NCBI GenBank assembly: GCA_001465935.1
Contig: LNKV01000007.1
Location: 186,001 to 250,000, forward strand
DNA length: 64,000 nt
Reading direction: 5' to 3'
Origin: Clarireedia homoeocarpa
Taxonomy: Eukaryota > Ascomycota > Leotiomycetes > Helotiales > Rutstroemiaceae
Each line of letters starts with the position of its first letter. Positions within the stretch are counted from its first letter, which is position 1. This document shows positions 58,016 to 64,000 of the stretch, piece by piece. The notes beneath the pieces are model-generated. The model made no database searches. It worked only from the letters and a program-made list of their open reading frames with translations, and was not told the origin of the DNA. The position numbers were made by a program, and so were the translations under genes.

Positions 58016-59385
58016 TCATTCCTGTCCCCTCCAAGATTTAATTTGTCCATCCTCCCCAGCAGTCAATACTGCCCTATGCTGTATGATCGTCAGTGTATAC
58101 ACTTATGAATCGAAAGAAACTACATACCGCATCAAGAAAGCAGAACGACCTGACTATTTCTGAGCCATGAGCTCCTGCCAACGTAACCTTCGTCTCAGGT
58201 ACAAACGTCCAAGGCTTTCCTGGCTTCAATTGAACGAGATCAAATTCATTCTTGCTATGAGTACCAATACCCAGAACCGCACCGCCATCAGGTCTTGATA
58301 AGATGTTGGCAACATATTCGCCTCCAAGGTTCTCTCTCATATCTCCATAATGCACCGGAGCTGGCTCTTCAACGCCTTCTTCTGGGTTCGTCACCAGCTC
58401 ATACATGGAGAACTTTTCATCGTGTGATAATGCGAAAATATCAGTGTTGCTGAGGAATTTTGCGTGATGTATAGAATGGCCATGATTGATTGTTTGGTGC
58501 AGTGCCTCTTCTTCATCAATAATCTTTGTGTTGTAGATGTTGACAAGGCCGTCCGTAGACCCAGATAATAGAAGTGATGCTTCATTTGGGTGAAATTGCA
58601 GCTGTGAATATAATTTAGCAAGTCTATCGATACCATAAAGAGCAAACTCAGGACGAACCTCCGTAACGTCATCACTGTGACTTTCAACATACTGTACGAC
58701 CGGAGCTCCTAATGATCTTGCGTCCCTACATTCGTCAATGAATGGCGGAGATACAGACACCAGACGGTAGTACTTACCAGATTGAGACCGTTGCTTGATG
58801 GTTAGTCAACTCAGTCCCGGCAGCGAGAGTGTTGGTGGCTGAGCATGCCAACGACAGGATTGGTGCATTCTGGTCTGTATATGAGTTAACGTCCCATCTT
58901 CATTCATGTGCTCGTGATAGAGGCTCCGACAGAGTCTCCAAAAGTGACCTCCCACCAGCACGAATCCGCAATATTCTCTAGAGGAAGCTTGTATCCAAGC
59001 CATCACTTGAGGCATGAAGATAACACAAGACTTAAAATCTGAAGGTTGAAGAGATTGAAGGTGTGGTGAGTGAGCTCTTACCACTTCTGACCTCTCCAAC
59101 CTTTACCCCAGATCTAGGGTCTAACAGACAGACTTTCCCGTCTCTTCCGGCAGTCAAAATAATACAAGTGTCTCCCTCTCCTATAGTGTTTACGCAGGTA
59201 ACATCGGTATTGACTTCTTTAAATGTGTTTAGAGGTTGCGCATCTAAGGAGAGCGGATCTAGTAATCGAAGGCAATCATCTGACGAAATCGAGGCAAGTC
59301 CAGCACCGATGGGTAAAATATCATAGATGTAAGTCCCTTCTGGGCTCTTCACTTCAAAGATATCTGAGGCAAAGAATTTGTACAT
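58016..59385 (-). CDS. WD40-repeat protein, WDR89-like
   Basis: Multi-exon gene starting at 59385. Blocks in order: DILPIGAGLASISSDDCLRL, TCIILTAGRDGKVCLLDPRSG, then after a long intron (about 59082-58867) PILSLACSATNTLAAGTEL ending VSIW, then DARSLGAPVVQYVESHSDDV, LQFHPNEASLLLSGSTDGLV, TDIFALSHDEKFSMYEL and finally LTAGEDGQIKSWRG ending at 58016. The order of beta-propeller blades matches WDR89-type proteins (fungal WD repeat protein of unclear role). The second, small exon (58864-58760 approx.) and the last exon were read by eye from splice signals. A scaffold role is typical but unproven. Confidence 0.85.
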
Positions 59386-59854
59386 CTTGAGGTGGCTTTC
59401 TATGTGCTTTGGGTTTCAGAAATACTTGATAGGAAAAAATTTACTTGTGGATGAGAAAAGATTTTTTTTGAGCTATCTCTGCTCTCATCATGCTGCGGCT
59501 TTTCTACGAGTTCCACGATATCAAATTCGTGTAGACAAATCCAAGGAGAAGGAATAATTACTATCAGCGTTTTTGTTTAAGAAAGTAAGGAGTAGGTTTT
59601 GAGTCATGTTGTATGAGATATTAAGATTTCAGTCTCCTTATAACACGCCTGTCCTCAGGCTGTGGAGTTAGCTGGCTGTCGACCTTTTAAGCCGGTCTAC
59701 GGCTCCTTTATCAAAGAACTTTGCTCGGTGAGTTCACTTCAGAGTTACATGTCTCGACCTGCTAGAGTGCATTGCCGGTGCAATTTCTCTTGCGGATCCA
59801 CTGCTTCTTTCGAAGTCTGCTGCTCCTCAATATTGTGGTCATGCTGTATGCCTT
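59386..59854. other. Intergenic region, no gene recognised
   Basis: About 470 bases between two minus-strand genes; short frames only. Confidence 0.4.
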
Positions 59855-60731
59855 TTAACTATACTTATCGTGCTTGTTTTTCACCTTGAATAAGAGCAAT
59901 GCTTCATGATAATCACCTTCTCTTCTGGCCTTCTTGAGTTTCCTGACCTCGTCATCATCCAGTCGTCGTCCTACAGCTTCCTCTAATTCCTTTCTGCTTA
60001 TCTTCTGACTAGCTTTCTCTTCTTTTGATGCCTTCAATTTCGGCTTAAACCGTGCTTGCATCCTAATCCGTAACGTAGTATTGAAATTGATTGCGTCCGC
60101 ATCACCGCGAATCTCGGGTAGCGCATTCTCTTTGGAGGATGTGCTTGGTTTCACCGTTAGGAAGGTGTCTCGCAGAGTCTGAATCTGAAAAGTCCCTGGT
60201 GTGTCTGCTGTTGGAATCGCAAGGAAGGATTCGAGAGGGGAAACGGCTTCGGTGTTCGCAGATAGAATACCAAATTTGTCACAACTCAAATACCTAAGAA
60301 CACACCAGTTAGTATCGATATAAGACGCCGAGACCCTGATGAACTCACTTTCCGTGATGCCCCTTAAAACTAAACGTCTCTGTGCCTGCTACTTTGTTCG
60401 CAACCCAAACTTGCCTAACGTCATGCGGTTCTGCTGTGGTTGGATTGTTGTCAATCATATTTTCCAACGCGCTCGCAAAGACCTTTCCATTGGTATCGCA
60501 AGCTATACATGACGGCGGTTCGGACGGCAACACGAATATGATCGGTCCTACAACATCGGTCGAAGCTTCTGCAGTAACCCAGCTGTCATCATCGGGCGCA
60601 GCCTCCTCCTCTTGAGGTTTTGAGATAGCTTTAGATGCTGATGCTTCAGAGTCACCAAATTTTTCCTCTGGATCAACGCGCTTTCTTTTCTTCGTCTTCT
60701 TATCGCCTTTGAAACTTAACGGCTTAACCAT
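59855..60731 (-). CDS. FRG1-like family protein
   Basis: Two exons, 60731-60349 and 60293-59855, with junction HHGKYLSCDKFG, give 273 residues. A Lys-rich nuclear/nucleolar signal opens the protein (KKTKKRKRVDPEEK). The beta-trefoil FRG1-like domain shows VRQVWVANKVAGTETFSFKG, LSCDKFGILSANTEAVSPLE and FQIQTLRDTFLTVK, and the C-terminus is basic and helical (EEKASQKISRKELEEAVGRR). FRG1 proteins are nuclear/nucleolar, bind RNA or actin and are linked to mRNA splicing. The length and domain fit the family. It is divergent from the dioxygenase gene over 262 bases. Confidence 0.9.
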
Positions 60732-60993
60732 AACGACTGCGCGGGGATTGTGGTGTGGAGAGTTTATGAGTTTGTGGGTTTGCGGGTTTAGTTGGTCTTA
60801 GGAAGGTCAATATTCACGATGCTCGATAAACGCGATAGCTGGGAAATTGTCGGCCGGTCCCCTCCTTCCTAGGTGAGATAAATAACATCACGTTTATGCA
60901 AGATTCTTGATATTTAATCATCCCAAATTCCGAGGAGCATTTGCATTGTAGCCTTTGGAACTAAGTACGACAACGGGATCTTTCCTTGTAAAT
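60732..60993. promoter_or_regulatory. Compact bidirectional promoter FRG1-like / dioxygenase
   Basis: 262 bases between divergent starts, too short for another gene. Both promoters and 5' UTRs must lie here. Confidence 0.55.
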
Positions 60994-62221
60994 ATGTCTC
61001 CATCTCCTGTAACTGTTACGCTCGAAGATCTCCAAAACGGTCCGTCCAAAGTGCCGCACAAAGTGGAACCTTCACCAGCTAATCTTGATGTAGGGAATGT
61101 CTCTTTCTCAACCTTAGAGGAAGCCTTCGGTCCCGATTCATTGGGTATCATTCTTGTCAAAAACGTACCTCAGGAGTTTGTGGAACTAAGACACCGACTT
61201 TTATCATACTCTTCCTATCTTGGAAATCTACCACAATTCAGGCTCGGTCAGTATAGCAACCACCGCATCCCAGTTGGGCAGCAAGGTCTGATGGTTTGCA
61301 GAAAAGCTCGAAAATCCAGCAGCAAAGTATCTCACTGGTTGGTCGCGAGGTAAAGAAACACTCAAAAATGGCCAAGTGGACACTCTGAAGGGATCGTACT
61401 ATGCGAATTGTGCCTTTTATGTTGACCCATCGCTATCCTGCGCTGTGCCTACCTCTGAATTTTCTCCTGAAAACTTCCCGGAATACCTCAGCCCCAACCT
61501 CTGGCCGTCGAATACTATGCTACCTGGTTTCAAGCCTACGTTCGAGAGTCTTTGCAAGATCATCATCGATACTGCTGTGCTCGTAGCACAAGCCTGCGAC
61601 AAGTACGCAGAAAAAGAGATACCTGATTACAAGCCTGGTTACCTTGAACATGTAGTTAAGACTTCTACTACGACTAAAGCACGATTACTTCATTACTTCC
61701 CAGCGGAAGCCACAGACGAATCCAAGGAAGATGTTCCCGAGAAAGTAGATGACGATTGGTGTGCCACCCATCTGGACCATGGATGTCTCACAGGACTAAC
61801 ATCTGCAATGTTTGTCAATGAGACTCGCCATCCGCCAGCGATCCCGGTGTGCTACTCGTATCAGCCAACTAGTCTTGATCCTCTTCCTGAACTTCCTTCA
61901 TCTCCGGACCCAACGGCGGGTCTTTACATTCATTCTCGAAGTGGTGAGACGGTCCAGGTGAAGATCCCCAGAGACTGCATTGCTTTCCAAACCGGAGAGG
62001 CACTTGAGAGAATCACCAAAGGCAAATTCAAGGCCGTCCCCCATTTCGTTAGAGGAGTACGGCCAGGAGTGGCTGATGGTGAGAATAAGGGAGCGAGAAT
62101 AGCCAGGAATACCATTGCCGTCTTCACTCAACCTAACCTGGACGAGATAGTAGACTCGGAAATGGGTATCACTTTTGGAGAATTTGCAAGAGGGGTAGTA
62201 GAAAAGAACACTACGAAATGA
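60994..62221 (+). CDS. 2OG-Fe(II) dioxygenase, isopenicillin-N-synthase-like
   Basis: Two exons, 60994-61246 and 61302-62221, give 390 residues, with junction NLPQFRLEKLENPAAKYLTG. The double-stranded beta-helix fold has THLDHGCLTGL (HxD iron ligands), VPHFVRGVRPG (distal His ligand, about 60 residues before the end) and ARNTIAVFTQP (conserved Arg for 2-oxoglutarate). An N-terminal helical region resembles the usual dioxygenase N-domain. Substrate unknown: the group includes both metabolic and secondary-metabolite enzymes. It is cytosolic by absence of a signal peptide or TM. It is about 16 kb from the PKS locus and separated by housekeeping genes, so a link to the cluster is unlikely. Confidence 0.88.
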
Positions 62222-62350
62222 GCTTACGGCGTCGGATACGAGGTCAAATATTAGAAGTTGGATATCCAATGCAGAGTGATTTATCACTAATGAAATATGA
62301 TATCTTCTATGTCTTCCTGATAGCCAAAATACCATGACCATACAAATCGA

Positions 62351-62671
62351 CTAGGTTACTGAGCTCTCTCCACAAAGCTCCTTGAAGGAGGCGAAGTGCA
62401 TGAGAAGGAAAGTGTAGTGGACCGAAATTTCCATTGAGCTATCACCGGGTTGCTTGTTTGCTTGAGTTGTATGCTCCTTGATTCTCCGTTTAAGTCGAGT
62501 AGTGACTCCAATATAGGCGGCTGTGATAATGGCTTCATTGCTTTTGCAGAGGTCTATATAGACCCCTTGTAGACCCATTGAAACTTCTGTAGGTTCAGGT
62601 AAGTGCGTCAAACGATCCAAGCGAACAATTTCAGAACTACTGTATAGATTTCCTTGGCCACAGGATAAACT
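62351..62671 (-). pseudogene. GIY-YIG endonuclease-like fragment
   Basis: The minus-strand frame is open from a TAG at 62674-62672 to the stop at 62351. The only in-frame Met is at 62578, directly before GLQGVYIDLC. The segment GVYIDL...AAYIGVTTRLKRRIKEH has the GIY-YIG spacing (GVY, then YIG followed by a basic helix). GIY-YIG domains are nucleases of mobile elements and repair proteins such as Slx1. Only about 90 residues remain, without the upstream region a full gene should have, and the frame begins inside the telomere-type repeat. A broken or partial copy is therefore more likely than a working gene. Confidence 0.5.
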
Positions 62672-62698
62672 CTAAACCCTAACCCTAAACCCTAACCC
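62670..62698. repeat. Short interstitial telomere-type repeat
   Basis: Consecutive units CCCTAA (62677-62682), CCCTAAA (62683-62689) and CCCTAA (62690-62695) followed by CCC, preceded by a degenerate ctctaaa. This is the fungal telomere unit (TTAGGG on the other strand) with one expanded copy. The minus-strand frame on its right ends inside it (stop at 62694-62692), and the frame on its left opens inside it. Confidence 0.9.
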
Positions 62699-63540
62699 AA
62701 ACCAAAAAAACCCATTCGAAAAAACGCCGCAGAGGCATCGACTGCCTTTGGAACTGCGGCTTTGTCAACAGCAGCGAAGTCTTTGCCTAGCTTATCTTTA
62801 TGGGCGACAAGGATATGCCCCGGGGTAACGCCGTTGTGTTGTCCGAAAGTCGCCGCGTCAAGCGACAGATTGCTTGTCCATGTTCGGAGCAGAAAGTCCT
62901 GGATAACTTCCTGTACCTGATCACTCCTCCTTCCTGTGATCGCGGTCCTAGGCGTGAATTCTTCAACCGGAACCTCTCTGGTCTGGTGGCTAAAGCTGCC
63001 ACTCAGAACAAGCCGTTGTTCCCTCAACCTTCCGGTCTTTACCGCGATTAACGTTCCCTTGGTTGTGAGTGCGGGTATGCCGAATTGGTTGATATCGGAA
63101 AAGGGTAGTCCGTCCGAACCGAACGTTCCTGGGAATAGTTGGTGCCTGGTGGTCGCTGCGACTGGTGCATTTAGTACCGCTGCGATAACTAATGCTGATG
63201 GGAACACATTTGCCGGCACTCCATTTGCTCCGGTTATACTCCGAAGCAGCAGCAACCACCTCGCGAGCTGCCGTCTCGGCTTCAGCGGCTGGCTAATGAA
63301 TTGTTAGCGAATTGGTCGTGAATCATAGGATATAAATGACTGACTGGCATACAGCCCGGCCCCTTATTCATCCCAAGACAGCGACTGCATTGTTGCCCAC
63401 CGTTTCCATCCGAATTGTATGCTATTGCTAGAACAATTAATATATTATAGATATAGGGAATAAAAGAGCTACTTACCTTCAAAGAAGTTTGCTGGTATCA
63501 ATCTCAAGAGTCTATTGGCAACCTAAAGGTTTCTTGGAGA
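62692..63540 (-). pseudogene. Hypothetical protein gene, probably broken
   Basis: Not recognised. A minus-strand frame at 63255-62692 encodes 187 residues with balanced composition (VFPSALVIAAVLNAPVAATT, GTFGSDGLPFSDINQFGIPA, QVQEVIQDFLLRTW). Upstream, plausible exons include QQCSRCLGMNKGPG (a possible zinc-binding Cys motif) bounded by GTATGC and CATTAGCCAG, then AEAETAAREVVAAASE, but this exon runs into a different frame from the 187-residue block at about 63240. So either a frameshift is present or my exon model is wrong. The frame terminates within the interstitial telomere-type repeat, which suggests loss of the original 3' end. Confidence 0.4.
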
Positions 63541-64000
63541 GAAACCTGGAAGGAGAGATGGGAATGCAATAAAAAAATTACCTCGAGATACGAGGGACCT
63601 AAGAACATAAATTAACAATATATTTTTCTGGGACGAGACCAGTAATAAAGGTGCTGAATGACCTTAGAATTTACAACTAAAGAACTAAGAAAATTCTAAG
63701 ATCTCGAGGGCTTATAAACATCAAAGTGTCGCGTGTAGTCGCGTATATCACGTGTCTACTACATGTGCACGCTAGGCATTCAGTTCCAGCCTGAGCATTC
63801 AGACATCAACGTGACGATTCGTTCAAATCGTTACATTTTCTACTGTTTCCATATTCAACACGAGACACAAGAAGCTACGAATATATTTCGACATCGAGTG
63901 TCCATGATTATGTTGTGGGTCGTGATATATAGACAAAATAGAGCTGGAAGATTCTGAAACTTTCATCTTGCCCAAAGAAGCGTTATGTTGAGATTTAAAT
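63541..64000. other. AT-rich right edge, no gene recognised
   Basis: About 460 bases of AT-rich sequence with no supportable frame; a cgcgt/gtcgc-type motif near 63728-63755 is repeated a few times. Confidence 0.4.

Noticed and set aside
1..64000. tRNA, 5S rRNA or intact transposon
   Set aside because: No T-loop/anticodon arrangement, 5S-like block, transposase, reverse transcriptase or long terminal repeats were recognised on either strand; a tRNAscan and repeat search would be needed to be sure.

Overview
This window is nuclear DNA of a filamentous ascomycete (Pezizomycotina; gene content and gene style fit Leotiomycetes, which is inference). The evidence is short 45-75 bp introns with GTANGT donors and CTNAY branch points, closely packed conserved fungal genes on both strands, and families typical of these fungi: a highly reducing polyketide synthase, a fungal NB-ARC/TPR receptor, a HET-like protein, a Pth11-like rhodopsin, 2EXR and DUF6601 proteins.

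Layout. 0-9.3 kb is a housekeeping block: the 3'-truncated PARP-family gene (-), COG7-like Golgi tether subunit (+), RAD1 of the 9-1-1 clamp (-), the tiny three-exon OST5 (-) and GCN5 (+). 9.3-18.2 kb is gene-poor: one conserved hypothetical gene sits between two tracts (about 2.2 and 5.5 kb) filled with short tandem repeats. 18.2-29.1 kb is an accessory stretch with an alpha/beta-hydrolase - NB-ARC - TPR receptor (-), a DUF6601 membrane protein (+), a type II membrane glycosyltransferase-like protein (+) and a HET-like protein (-). 29.5-32.6 kb is an Artemis/SNM1 nuclease (+).

33.3-46.4 kb is a compact secondary-metabolite locus: an apparently intact KS-AT-DH-cMeT-ER-KR-ACP highly reducing polyketide synthase (-), a divergently transcribed FSH1-type hydrolase (+) and a 14-TM DHA2-type MFS exporter (-). 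A Pth11-like seven-TM protein and an ACC-synthase-like aminotransferase follow and may or may not belong to it. The PKS has no release domain, so the FSH protein is the natural candidate for offloading, although its catalytic motifs look degenerate. No pathway transcription factor is seen.

51.7-62.2 kb returns to conserved genes: a probably decayed 2EXR gene (-), SFR1/MEI5 (-), HRD3 (-), a WDR89-like WD40 protein (-), FRG1-like (-) and a 2OG-Fe(II) dioxygenase (+). The right end (62.3-64 kb) holds a GIY-YIG nuclease-like fragment and a probably broken hypothetical gene that meet at a short interstitial telomere-type repeat.

Five genes act in DNA damage or chromatin (PARP, RAD1, GCN5, Artemis, SFR1), but their spacing does not suggest co-regulation. 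I see no single clearly new multi-gene system. The best candidates for novelty are the small PKS locus with its odd hydrolase, the NLR with a near-identical TPR array near a HET-like gene, and the telomere-repeat junction. No tRNA, rRNA, CRISPR or intact transposon was recognised by eye.
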